A stretch of DNA of 64,000 nucleotides, taken from contig JACAXG010000112.1 of assembly GCA_018881555.1 (NCBI GenBank), positions 372,001 through 436,000 on the forward strand, given 5' to 3'. Positions 1 to 12,900 of this stretch are shown piece by piece. The DNA comes from Amblyornis subalaris. Taxonomy: Eukaryota; Chordata; Aves; Passeriformes; Ptilonorhynchidae. How positions within the stretch are numbered: position 1 is the stretch's first letter; each line of letters opens with the position of its first letter. The translations under genes were made by a program, and so were the position numbers. The notes beneath the pieces are model-generated. The model made no database searches. It was not told the origin of the DNA and saw only the letters and a program-made list of their open reading frames with translations.

Positions 1-155
1 CACACATTTGTTCACACACCTGCACTTGCTCCAGTTTCTGGCACCACAGATACTGATCTATCAAGATAGAGTATTGCCTTAAAAAGAGCTAGATATTCAG
101 TTAAAAAAAAAATAAAATATGGACATTCAGAGAATAGAGAAGATCAGGCTCATGN

Positions 156-800
156 CCACCTGAGGAACCTGAACAGTCTGTGGGACCTGGTGAGATGCAT
201 CCCAGAGTCCTGAGAGAACTCACTGATGTAGTTGCCAAGTCATTCTCCATCGTATTTGAAAAGTCACGTCAGAAGTCCCAGGTAACTGGAAAAAGGGAAG
301 CATTGTACNCACCTTTAAAAAGGATATGAAGGAGGACCCTGGGAACTACTGACCTTTCACCCTCACCTCTGTGCCTGAGATCATGGAACAGATTCTTCTA
401 GAAGCTCTACTAAGGCACATGGAGAACAGGGAGGTCCTTAGGCTTCACCAAGGGCAAGTCCTGCCTGACCAACCTAGTGGCCCGTGTTGAAGTGACTACA
501 TCAGTGAACAAGGTAAGAGCTATGGATGTCATCTAGCTAGACCTCTGTAGCGCCTTTGACACAGTCCATAACAACCTCCTTCTCTCTAGACTGGCGAGAT
601 AATGATTTGATGGATGAACTGTTTGATGGATAAAGAATTGGTTGGATGGTTGCATCCAGAAGGTAGTGGTCAATGACTCAATGTCCAGATGGAGGCTTGT
701 GACTAGTGATGTTTCTCAGGAGTCCGTATTGGCACCAATGCTGTTTAATATCTTCATTAATGACACAGACAGTGGGATCAAGTGCATCCTCCATTGTTTA
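156..800 (+). mobile_element. CR1 LINE fragment, reverse-transcriptase region, degenerate
   Basis: Translated in three frames, this gives pieces of CR1 ORF2: GFTKGKSCLTNLVA near 430-485, a DLCSAFDTV-like core near 540-570, [13 protein letters not shown] near 630-670, and [19 protein letters not shown] at about 726-782. The last corresponds to the RT segment normally reading VLGPVLFN-FIND. Stops and frameshifts break it, so it is dead. The piece ends before the ADD catalytic motif and has no 3' tail. Confidence 0.85.
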
Positions 801-3800
801 TATTGGAGATGTAGGAACACAGGATTAGACAAATATCTTGAAGCACTAATTCCTGTTTCTTTCATGAACTTAGCAAACTCCATTTGGAAGACCATTAGAT
901 AGTTTTACTGTATTTTTTTTNCCCATAACTCCATAGATGTTACAGTTAATAAGGATTATTTTAATATCCAGTGCCATTTATTCAATTAAACTTTAACTTT
1001 CTGAGCAGGCTGCATGCTGCACAACACATCTGTCTTTAGGCAACAGATAAAGAAATCATGAAAGTCTAGACAGTTCCTGACTTCAATCTCTAACTTTTAT
1101 CTGAGAAACTTTTTCTACATCCAGGACTGTAAAATGAAAGATAAAATATAAGGATTACAGTTCAGAGGTGGCAGTGATGGTTTAAGATGAAACAGAAAAA
1201 GAGAAAGAAAGATTAAAAAAAAAAATCCTCTGCAAATAAAGCATCTTGTTGCATTAACAATTATTACTGGTTTAAGAACTGGAAATGCAGTTTCTGCTCC
1301 ATGCAGTAAGAANATTAAAGACTTAAATACCATTGATTCAGGTCGCAATGTTCAGCACAGTTTTGAAAAAAGTATCATGAAAAGAAAGAGACATCTTGAA
1401 AGATTGTTATTTAGCTGAGATGACACAGAGACAAATGTTATGTATATCTCTTTTTCTTGGTCCTGGTAACCTCATAGTGAGCCACATATATAATTAAATA
1501 TAATGATTAGTTTCACATACGCACTTGAAGAAAAACACAGCCATGCTTGCTTGCTTCATACTTGTGACAAACTTCTGTGATAAACTGGGTTTACTCATTT
1601 TGTTTTTATAGAGATAACAATGCAAATGTAAGAAGATCATAGTCTTCAGACACCTATTTTTTAATCGATATTGGAATTCACTGATTTATGAAGAAAATAG
1701 GATCTAACTGTCTGTTCAATCTTTCCCTTTCTTCTTCCCTCTTCACATTTGTGTTTGATTTTTAGCTTTTCGTTTGTTCCATCCCGATCAATAGAAGGCT
1801 GACACTCTCAACCTCTATCTCAACAGTGCATTCTTCTTTAGCACCTGTTATGTTTCATCTTCCTTAAATCTCTTTTGATATCATTTGTGGGCTTATGGGT
1901 CATCTGAGCGAGGAGGAAAAATGCAATGAAACACCTCTCCTATACCCTTGCAAAAAAGATGAAAAGTTTCTGCATATGTTCGACTCCTAAAGCCCTGTCA
2001 AAATGACTTGGTCAAGAGTGTAAATGTCTGATATGGTACCAAATCACTGGTTAATTTTCAGGTCATAAAAGTGAATGAAGTAACCCTAATTAACGTCAAG
2101 GATTCAATACCTCCATTCAGTTTCCAACACTTCTCCCACCAATTAATGACTCCATTTATGTGGCTTTGTATTCGATAAATACAACTCAACATGAGAATGT
2201 ACAAACTGCTCCTTTGTTGTTAAGTGTTTTTAAGTGTTGACTGAGAATCTCATGGCCAAAAGGGAACTGACTGGATGAAACTGAAGATCCAATGATTTAT
2301 TGTTGGCTAATTATAATCTTAGAAATTTAACCAACACACAACAAATATTTACCACTACTTGAGCTGCAATATTATTAATGTATTCCAAATTTGCTTAGAA
2401 TCACTCTGAAATATGTCAACAAACATGCTAATATTCATGTTTAACAAGCACAATAACAATAGCAAGTTCAATTATTTGTCTTTTCCACTATCTCAAATGC
2501 TTATGATGTTAAATGTTGCTGCCTAATTAGAACAACTACAGAGATAAGACTTTCCACTTGCTACTCATTTACACATTCTAGTAAAGTTAATTCATGTCAA
2601 GGGATAAATTCTTTTTATCCAGACTCAATACCATGTGTTCGTGCAGACTAATTATCAGTGTTTTAATATGCTTAATCAATTCTGATAAATTTCAAATGTC
2701 AAAGAAATTTTTAAGAAACCAAATATATGCAGCTAAAAAAACCGCAAAGGGTCTTTTATCCATATTTATCATTACAAACAGCTGTCTGATTATTATCTGA
2801 AGATAGTTCATTCACTGTAGCAGAAATAGGATTTATGTGATGATGAAGTATGACTTTCAAACTGGGAAACTTCCATAATTCATGGTTTGTGTTTTTATTC
2901 ACTGTACAAATGAACTTTAAATCTACTTTTTTGTCTAGGAGAAATAGAATCCTCTAAAGGAGTGGTAAAATCCCACCAAAATCTATGAAAGATTATATCT
3001 AAAGTTTTTAGAGTCATTCTTTCTGTTAACTAGATAAAAAACTGTAGTTGTATAAAAAGGTTTAAAGAATAATTGTTGTGACCAAAAGCTTGTTGGGTGT
3101 TTTTTTTCCCCAATCCAAGAACTGAGGATGCCACCAACCTTGAAGGGGATAGTTGTATAAACATACTCAAGTCNCTGAATATGCTTACTTATTGAATTAA
3201 TAGTATTCTGGTTAATTTTTTCCACACTAACATAATGGCCTCCTAATATTGATTAAAATAACATTGCAATATTTCTGAGATAAAAAGGATTTGAGATAAA
3301 AAGGATTTCAGAAGTAACTTACACCTCTCTAGGCTGAAGTCTGATGTGCTTTTGAAAGAATGGTAAATGTCATCAACAGGCATTTTTTAGGTATTTTTAT
3401 TTTAGTTTTAACATTGCCATCTTTAACTCAGGATTTGGAAATATCAGTTATCTCAGGCTNTCTGTCTATATTTTTCCATCGCAGACTAAAGAGATCTATG
3501 ATTTTGATAGATCTAAACAGATCTGCCATCTGTTCTTTGTGGCAGTACAGTGGAGAACATACTAAACAGAAAGGTGCCATCAAGTAGTTAAAGAACAGTA
3601 TTTCATAAAACCTTTAAAAATCTTCTTGTATATATTTTATAAGGCAGTTGACAAAATCAAGTAATATAATATTTTAAAGAATAAACATTGTTGTGGGGAT
3701 CTTTGAAATATTGTAGGGCATGTTTATCATTTACTTGTGTAAAGTACTGCTTGCCAAATAGTGACATATTCCCTTCAGTTTTTTATACCACAGCAGGGAA

Positions 3801-6800
3801 AAATAAAATTTTCCTGAAATGGAAGACTGAACAGAAGGAGTGAAGGATACTTGATTCTTCCTCATGCACTGTTCCAAAATTCAGGACTTTCAAAACTGTG
3901 CCAATATATCTGCCTTTTACTGAAGATGACAGTTACTTTTATTGCTGTTATTTCTATCCACTCTTTCTGTATGTATCCCCCACCCACACAAACAAGTATG
4001 TGTGTACACACATACACACACAAGGATACACAAATGTGGGGAGGCACACTCATTATAACTAAATTATCATAGTTCCAAAGAAATAAACTGGACTAATGCT
4101 GATTAAACCAATTCATCTGGATAATGACAGCTATATATAAAGTTGCACAAGTACTGCTAATCTAAATATGCTGTAATTTAGGATAAATAACATGATGTTT
4201 AAAATTCTGGCTTCTGGACCATTGTACAGATTAATCTGTGCATTCATGCTACCTTTGTTGAAATTGAAGCAGTAACCAAAGTTGCTATTTTTTTCTGTTA
4301 AAAAGACAGTGGTGAATCACCTTAAATAGATTTTTCTGTTTGTAAGGANTTTTCTTTAAATCATTCTGTATTTTTGAAACCTTGTCAAAATAGAGTTTTT
4401 TATCTGTTCCCAGAAAGAAATTTAATATGAATATTGACAGTACCTGTCATTTTAAAAGAAAAACTGGACACAATGCTAAGTGGTTAAACTCAGTGAATAA
4501 AATAATTTATTTGATGAAAATAAATTTTAGGACATATTTCTACATTGCAGCCTTACTACACATATGTTTATTTTTAATACCTCTGAATTAACTGGAAAAG
4601 ATAAATATATTTTTCTGCATTATAGGCCAATCATTGCCAGAAAATAACCATAGAATGGCAAGAGATTAATCAGTAAAATAACTTTTTTTTTTTTTTATTT
4701 TTCAGTTAAAGCTTAGGAAGAAAAGGGTGTTCGTACTTCAGAGACATTTCCATGTTTTTGTTTTTCAGTAAGACAAAATTCATTTTTAACCTCATTGAAA
4801 CTCTCTACCGTAAGAAATTTTATTAGGAAAAATAAAGAATAAGGTCCTTCTGTCCTCTCCATAAAGAAGAATAAATAGCTACTATATAAAAGCATTAGAG
4901 ATTAGATTACCTTGAGATTCACTAAGGAACTTCAGACATCCCACAATAAATTTGCTCCAAAACTATGTAGATAATAAAAAAACAAACAAACAAAAACGAC
5001 TGGTCTACTTTTGAATAAAAGAACAGCAAATGTATCACTGAATCCAAACAATTCACAAGGACACTTTCTTTTTCAAATACCGTTGAAATTGAGCATGCAA
5101 TTTAAAATGCCTCATACTAGTAATGAAAAGTGATCTGCTTATTCACAACAACTATGACAACCACAGCACACTTTTGGTAACATTGAAATAATTTTGTACA
5201 TAAATATATTAAAAACTGGTTCATATGTAAAATAGCCTAGTNCAAAGAAAAAAAAAGGTTATTGTTACTTTGACTGCTGAGGATAAATGAAAAAGTTTCA
5301 GGTATATATGAAGTATATATAGCATTCTGCTGCCTGGGAATGTAACATAATGTTCATGATTAATGCTGACCATTTCTTAGCTTTCATCCTTTTTTTGCAT
5401 GTAAACAGACCACTTAGTGGATCATCACTGACAAGATCATAAATTCAGAGCATTATTTATGTGTTTGGTAACTATACTGAGCTCCACTTAATATGTGGAT
5501 GAACAACAGTGGAATTTTTTTGAACAAAAACTTGAATTTGCTTCGTAAATATATTATGAATACATACAGTAGTTTCATTTTTCAGGTGAGGAAAGTAAAA
5601 TGCAAAGATATTTACATCATACACTCAGCTGTAGGGGCCCTACTAAAATGCCTGTGTTAGGAGAGAAGTTTCTCTGTTTCATTGAGGATGTACAGTGCAC
5701 TGCATCTAGAAGTAGCAGCAGGTAGTGCCACAGTACATCCAGAAATTCAGGTGTCCCAGTCACCCTTCCTAGTCCCTAAGTGCCCTGCCATCACAAAGGA
5801 AAGTACAAATTCAGATCTCCTCTCTACATGAAGGCAGCACACAGGTGAAATCAGGAGCCCACTGTTTTAAATACAGACATTGACATGATTGCCCATCTGT
5901 TTGAAACTATCCCTTCTCTTNTGGCTTTTCTTTCTCTTTGCATTCACTTCAAGAGACAGAGGAGTAAAAGTAGGCTCTAATTTAGATACATCATTTCGAT
6001 CCCTGGGCTACATGGGAACACTCCTGTCATAAGTGACTTGTGAAGGATATACACAGAATTAAGTTTGTGCTGCTGAGTTCAGGAGAGATCTTGGACTCTC
6101 TCACAGATGCTGAAACTGCTTATGACTCAGCTCTGGGTCAGAGCCAAGTACTCATCCAAAATGCTCTGGTTTCCAGGGAAATGAAAGATGAACTCAAAGG
6201 CTAACTCTTTGAATTTATGAAGATGCATCATCTAAAATAAAACTGAAGACAACTGTAGTGAATCACTGCAAAGCTACATATACTGACTTCTGGCTGTTTT
6301 CTTTCCCCTTGGACACAGTGTATCTATTTAAAAAGTATTAAAAATGGAAAAATGAAAATAGTTCCTAAAGATAAAGAAGCCTACTAGTTCCAGAAAATTC
6401 TTTTAATAGAGATTATACAAATGAACATATTTAAGGTGTATTTTTAAGCAGCTCAATATTTAAATCCCCTTTTTTTAAAANATAAATATCTTAGGCCATG
6501 TTCCTGACAAATACATAGAATTTGTATCTTNTATGGGATACTTTTTTCCATATTTCAGCCTCTGTGTTTATGCAAAACTAATTGTTAAATACTAATAAAG
6601 AATATAGGAAACAGTCTAGCTTAAACTTCACATATCATTATCCAAATCAAATTCCAGACTGTGCTAAGACTGTGCTTGTAGGCAAAATGCAGGGATAATA
6701 TTAAGCTTGTTAAGACCTCCCTTATAAGAACAGCCCCAGGCAAGAATTGCAACTGCAAGATTCTCAGTCCTATACCTACTGTTTTTCAAAAGTTACAGTC

Positions 6801-8700
6801 AAAGGTTGATATAGAGCTTCAGTACATATACGCTAGTTTGAGGGTGCATCACTACAGTGAATTAAGTATCTTTACATTTTTTGTCACTCTAGGTCCTTGA
6901 GTAAACCAAATATTTATAATTCAAGTGTTGCACTTCCATTTCTTCTTCGGAGGGCACCACCCTGCCTGGATCAGTTTATCTTATAAAAGCAAAATAAATC
7001 CCGTGAAACAGATATTTTTAACATTTTATCCTTCATTAGTTACAGTATCTTCTCATATGCACCTTATTCCAGGTGTGGATTTTATTTGGTTGGTTTGTTT
7101 TTGTCAATAGGTCTTCATAATTGCACTGCTAAAGCCTCCAATGCATATATTTTTATGTCAGTGTGTCATTACAGAATGTAATATATATGATAATGATGCA
7201 AAGTGTGACCAGTAAGCTTCTACTTGTCATCAAATTAGAGATACCACCAGGCAATCCTCCACTGTTTTGTTGCAGGAATATTATCCAAATGCTAGGACTA
7301 GTATTTAATGCATCCCAGTTACAGNAAAACATCCTACTGTTTCCTTTTGGTTCTTTTAGGTGGTTAAAATTGCATTTGCCAAATACCTTTTTCCATGCAT
7401 CTTACCTTTCTTATCTCAGAGACCCAGAGTACAACTTAGCATAGCATTTTAAAAGTGATTTATGTGCTTAGGAGCCTGAATCTCGGAGGAAAATAATGAA
7501 TCCTAGGATCATAAGTTATTTGACCTTTTGAAAACCTAAATTCTTGCCTCCTCTGTGTAGACAGNGTAAGGACATAGCCTTAGTCTTATATAACTAGAGA
7601 ATTAATAGGTATCTTCTTATAGAAGAAGAGATATTTTCATACTTGGTCCTACTGTAACTGTGAAGTAAGCAATCAGCAAAAAATGGGATCATATTTTTGC
7701 CCCTACGTCACGTCAACCAAGGGAACTGAGTCATCACCACAGGAGAAGGAAACTTATCATAGACTTTCATATTGGCAGAACTCCACAGAGTATTAACTAC
7801 AAGAGACAAAGGAGGAAAGAGAGTTTAAGTTTTGACTGATGTGATGATGATAATTCATGCACATTATATAATCTTACAAACACTGTGGCTGAGCATAGAT
7901 GATCTGAGAAACAAGAGCATGTATAGACTGTGAATGTAAACTCTTCTGAATAGGTTAGAAGTGCTGAAATAATACTTGAAAAAAAGTAAATATTTTCTAG
8001 AGAAATAAATAAAACTGTGATACATAAAGGTCCAACATGGAAAAAAATGGGGAATCACCTAGTTAGAGGAGCTAAATGTATCCACTCTTTGACATCACCT
8101 GGGAATGGACACGATATTTTTCAGAGATAAGTCTCATCACTTTCAAGAATGGATGGCCTAGAACCAGCAGCTCTTACACAGGTTCATTTTTTTTGATCGT
8201 TTCAGCTGAACTACTATATCATTGAAACATGCCATTTCACTTTTTCTTGTTTATTGACACTTTGAGATTCAGAGTAGTTGTTATCTATTTGTAATTCAGA
8301 AAGGCCCTGTATTTTGCAATCTTTATAAAACTTTCCCTGCTAGCTTAATACTGTGCAGAACAGAAGAGAAAAATGACAAAATGAACATTGAAAGTGTTTA
8401 CACTGAACTTTTCAGAAGCGTAAATGCATCTGTTACTTCCTGTTGGCTCTTAAACAACCTTCATTTCTCTCTCACTTTACACCTTAAATGTCTTGTGGAT
8501 TTGATGGTTGCGAAACAGCATTCACACCATACACTTACCTCCTGACTTCCTGTTATGATCCAGTTTAAGCACAGAAGAGCAGAGGAAACTAAGTCTCTGT
8601 GTATAAACCAGAAGGAACTTAGAAGGTTCAAAATATTCCTAAAAACGAGATTAAAACCAAACGAGATTAAATGTTGATGTCAAAAAATGAATTGATTTCT
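801..8700. other. AT-rich intergenic DNA without genes
   Basis: No supported coding or RNA gene. Open frames here are under 100 codons with low-complexity, AT-driven composition. Minor features are a perfect 16-bp tandem duplication (3277-3308), a short CA-rich stretch near 3995-4025 and poly-T/poly-A runs (for example 4683-4698). The stretch 5630-5790 is somewhat GC-richer but not recognised. Confidence 0.7.
3277..3308. repeat. Perfect 16-bp tandem duplication
   Basis: The unit GAGATAAAAAGGATTT occurs twice back to back with no mismatch. This looks like a recent slippage or duplication event in non-coding DNA. Confidence 0.9.
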
Positions 8701-8709
8701 TTTTATTTA

Positions 8710-8800
8710 ATAGTAAAGGAGGCAAAGAGAAAGAAAAAGGAAAGAAAGAAAGAGATAGAAAAAGAGATGTGCGTGTGGTGCTGGGGGGACAGGGAGAGAG
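8710..8800. repeat. Purine-rich low-complexity tract (AAAG/AGAG)
   Basis: Nearly all A and G on the plus strand (AAAGGAAAGAAAGAAAGAG and relatives), directly before the LTR-like repeat. Short open frames over it are low-complexity only. Confidence 0.75.
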
Positions 8801-8814
8801 TGACAGGGGTTAGA

Positions 8815-9450
8815 TGGAGACATATCACCCTTCCAGGGGTCNCAACGACGTCTCGTGGCTCCCCCCCATCTGGTCTTCTGGGTGGTGAGGGTCCCCCGCC
8901 GCCGCCGCCGCCACGCCAAAGAGTGCAGAATCCAGTGGATTAGTATATGCTTTGGCCAGGTGGGAATGCCCAGGTGCCTCCCCTGAGGGGGCTAGGTTTG
9001 ACACTGTCCCTTGCAACACTGTGGATCTGTTGCATCATCTCTGGTGCAGGGTCTGGGGACCCCTTTGGGGGGACCCCTTTGATGGGCCGTGACACNCCCT
9101 CTGCTGTGGATAAGCTTTTCCCGGGCTGGAGGGCCCCTCAGCTGAACTGGTCTGCACGGCGGAGGTTTGGGCTTTCACTGCCTCTGATCAGAGGCTTTTC
9201 CAATACACACCCAAAGCCTCTCTTCTGCTCCCACCCTTTGGTGTGAGGGTCTGTGCTGGCCTGGCAGCTGATAGCCCTGGGGNTGTGGTCTCCACCCCGA
9301 AGGTGCTAAGCGTGATCCCTCTGGGAATGTATTCTTCTCCCCAGCTCTTACTTATCTTCATCAGCGGGCAGTCAGGGCCCCATTCAGAGTTTTTGGTCGT
9401 CTTCTCTGCAGCTTTTGTAGAGTTTTGCTATAATACCAAAAGTCCTTCAT
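8815..9450. mobile_element. LTR-like interspersed repeat, copy 1 (orientation not set)
   Basis: A GC-rich block in an AT-rich desert. From about 8938 it matches the segment starting near 25357. Shared pieces include GCCCAGGTGCCTCC versus GCCCAGGTACCTCC, then GCAACACTGTGGATC in both. Both also share a later segment with ACACACCCAAA followed by CCTCT- or CCTCC-rich sequence. A (CCG)n stretch at 8893-8913 lies in the part with no counterpart. Length, GC content and two dispersed copies suggest a retroviral LTR or similar element, but termini and family were not identified. Confidence 0.55.
8893..8913. repeat. Short CCG trinucleotide repeat
   Basis: CCGCCGCCGCCGCCG lies within the GC-rich repeat copy. 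It is a simple repeat and not part of a gene. Confidence 0.85.
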
Positions 9451-12400
9451 GAAAATGTTTAAGCCATAAATTATAACATTTCAGTCTCTGACACTTCCAT
9501 ATTACAATTTCTAGCACTGTAGATAATTCCTATTCAGGGATCTCCACCGGCTCTAGTGAAGTCTTCNGACAACATTCAGCTCTGAACAAAGACATTTACC
9601 AATACTTGACACTTTGGCTCCATAGCAAGGAACGGAAAGAAGAAATAAAAAATATTCTTTGCCATTCCTCTGAAGGGAGTTGTTCAGATATTGATCAGCT
9701 GTCAGATGTACAATAATCAACGCAACATGGGAATGGGCCTGAGCCTATTTCAGTTGTCCACAGAATTCCCCTCTAAAATGATCTGGATAGACACACTTTG
9801 TGCTTTTTAATCTGAAAACAATATTCTACCTCATTGGATATTCAAATGTCTCTTCTAAATTATCTCCATTGACCACTGTTATATTAAATTCAGATAATCT
9901 GCCTTGGTTTTTTTTATATCTATATATAAAAGAATATTACTGTTGTAGCCAAAAATTTTTAATTACAAGGAATATTGTTATATATAATTATTTTTAACTT
10001 TCCTCATTTAACTTCATGCTGATGCAGTAATGNTTTTAAAAAAGACGTTTCATTTAGATAGGAACCAATGACAACCATCCACCATATCGCACTGAGTGTT
10101 TTGCTGGAGAATTGTGCTTGATAACTTTTAAACAGTAGTTTTATTTATGGTTTGAAATTTGCTAGGNAATTTTCTTTATACTGAAATATTCCTGACTTGC
10201 ATCTTTACAGATACACCCTTGCTCTTTCTATGGCTTCACAGGATCTAAACTAAAAAAAAGTCATTATTTAAGTATCAGCAGTATTTGAAACATGAAAAAG
10301 CTAGCTTTCTAAATAATTAGAATTCTCCTTTTAAGGAGAAATTTTGTATGTTATAGGTCCAAATTTTTTTCCTTAGTAGCATAATGTTGGAAAGGAAACA
10401 AAGCTAGTGTAAAGAAACAGATAATATTACAGAGATTCATGGATCTGCAAAAAATTTGACTTGATTAAAGTTCATATACATAGATTGGGATCATCCAGTA
10501 TGTTATGTACAGTGTGTATATCCTGTTGCCTATATCAACAAAGAGTTTACAAATAAAAATANTAATAAGAGTTCAAACGAACTTATTTCAGGGGAAAAAA
10601 AAANCCAAAACATTTCAGTGGTTTACCAATACAAAAAAAAAAAATCTGGATTTTAAGAAANTGAGGTAAGCAAGGTTATTTTGAACACTGCTTAAAATCT
10701 ATTTAGCTGTTTGGTCCTTTTTGTCTCTATGGAAAGTTCGAATAAAATTTTTATATGTAAACCATAGATAGGTACCAGTTCATGAAACCAGGAATCAAAA
10801 TATTATGCTGTATGAAGGCTTGTCTTATGAGCTCATCTTTTTTCAACATGTGTGTCATACAGAAGTTATTTTTAATAGTAAATATGATTTTAAATGTTTA
10901 AAATATTTCCATGTTTTAATTTCTTTTTTAGGAAATGCATGTTAGGTTACAAGGAATTCTCTGACTCACAGATAAACCTGATAGCTGAACATAATGCCTT
11001 CTGAATGAACACATTCTGAACAAGCACAAAGAAAGAACAAAGCATGTTTTACTACGCATAATTTAACTTTTATTAACACTTGACTTCAAGAAAGCAATGA
11101 ACTCCAGCACACTTACTGGATTTCATTCTCATCACTCTGCTCTCAATTAGCCTTCAGTACTCTGAATCAGAAAGTGTAGGTCTCCAATGTATGTCAATCA
11201 CATCCTTATTCAGGATCTGCCAAAAATCCCAAGGCTTGGTTGTACTGCCACTTAGATAAATAATTTTATCCTGGGTTTATGTATGTTGATTTCAAAGCCA
11301 TTCTGGATGCCTCTAAGAAACACATATTCCGGGGGAAAAAAACCCTTAGACTGAATGATGTTATGCAGATAAAATATTAACTGAACTTCACACTACCTTC
11401 TAAAAAAAAATGGAATGTCTTGCAGCATCCTCCAACATGTAGAAGCTAAAAGTCTTTTCCAAAAGTAATGTAACCTGGGATCCCAGGCCACTTTATCTAC
11501 TCTCTGACTATTCTGGCTTGGTGTTTGCTAGTGATTGCACACTCACCTACACAGCTGCACTTGATCCAACTCCTGGCAGCANGGGCACGTGGATTCCTGT
11601 GACACTAAGGTCCCACTCTAGGTGTTGGCACATTAGTCCACTCTGCTGTCTCCAGTTCCTGGTACTGTGACTCCATGGCCGGCTGACCTGTGGGCTGACT
11701 ACTGAGGCTGGCACTCAGACTCTGTCCCTCCTTCTCCCCCCGACACTGAACCAAGAGTCCATCCACTACAAAAGGAGTTAGAAGCATTTTATAAGGTAGG
11801 GCAGAGAGTGCTGATGAGACGCAGAGCATTGCCAGAAAAGCATACCAAACAGTCACAGGTTTACAAGGAATCAACCCTTTTATCACCTTATTGCTCCACA
11901 TTCCTTTTTTTGATCCTGTACAAAGCAACTACTTCTCTCCCTTTCCCAACATTCACTTCTTCCCCTAAGCATGCCACAGTAATTTTTGTGCTNTCCCAAA
12001 AAACTCTTCCCCTTCATCCCATAATGTGTCCTGATGGGTTTCACACCTGGGCCTGGGCCTGGCAGTCTGTCTGTGTGTGGATTTATACATACTGACATGC
12101 AAATTGCTCAGCTCAAGCCAGTGTTTTTGAACCAATAGTTACAGACAGATGGAGGTATAGAAATAGCACTTACAAGACAGAACAAACTCATCCTGATTGA
12201 GAACTGTCATCCTTACTACTTTGTGATTTTAACTAAAGAAAAAGCAGATATACAATGCTGCATGAAGCAGTTGGAAATCAATTTTCAGTCCAAAAGCTGA
12301 CAATGAATATTATTTTCCACACCTGAGAAGCTGCAGGCTGAGGGGCAATGTTTTCCCTCTGGATGATCAGAGCATCCATACTACCAGTGTGATCCACCGC

Positions 12401-12789
12401 AATCTATCTTTTGGTTAATATAATGTATTATGTTGTGTTTGAACACATGTTTCTTGGCTACAAGATAGCCTAGTGTGTGCTCTACAGATCCTGTGGATAA
12501 AGAGCAATGGGATTCNTTATTTCTGAGACTCATTATGCAAACTGCTCCCTCAGATCCATATTATAGTACATTTGAAAATCATTCCACATATCCAAATGTT
12601 CATTTTCATAGTACTTCATTTTTTCTACAGACAATCTACACCACAATGGTCTATACAAGAGAGTGTCACATTGATATAATCAGGGGAATAATATAGGTGA
12701 CCCAAAGGCTTTTTGTTCCCTGCAGCAGTTCTCCTGGTAATATCCCTGCAGTAATTATGAAGAATCTGCAATGATGTGCAGAGATACTC
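9451..12789. other. Intergenic DNA; includes a GC-richer unassigned stretch
   Basis: Mostly AT-rich and gene-free. The part from about 11520 to 12075 is GC-richer with C/T-rich passages and a TTTTATAAGG motif near 11789. A piece at 11550-11577 (GCTGCACTTGATCC...CTCCTGGCA) resembles the first 45 bases of the window, hinting at a dispersed repeat. I could not name it, and its open frames on both strands do not look like a protein family. Confidence 0.5.
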
Positions 12790-12900
12790 TTTCCTCTGAC
12801 ACCCTGGGGAATTCTACAGGGACATGTCCTTGGACTTTTTACTAGATTGATGTTCTACAGGTCTTTTTTTAGCATGGTATGTGGATAATTTTTTATTCTA
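12790..12900 (+). mobile_element. Possible ancient LINE reverse-transcriptase relic
   Basis: One frame reads GILQGHVLGLFTRLMFY (about 12809-12860), recalling the LINE RT pattern G-PQG-VLGP-LF. Another frame reads WYVDN about 35 bases further on, recalling the YADD catalytic box. A frameshift separates them. The piece is too short for a firm call. Confidence 0.3.

Noticed and set aside
8671..9452. Several open frames in the GC-rich block, including one with a proline run
   Set aside because: The proline run comes from a CCG/CCC repeat, and the block matches a second dispersed copy at 25.4 kb, so it is repeat DNA.
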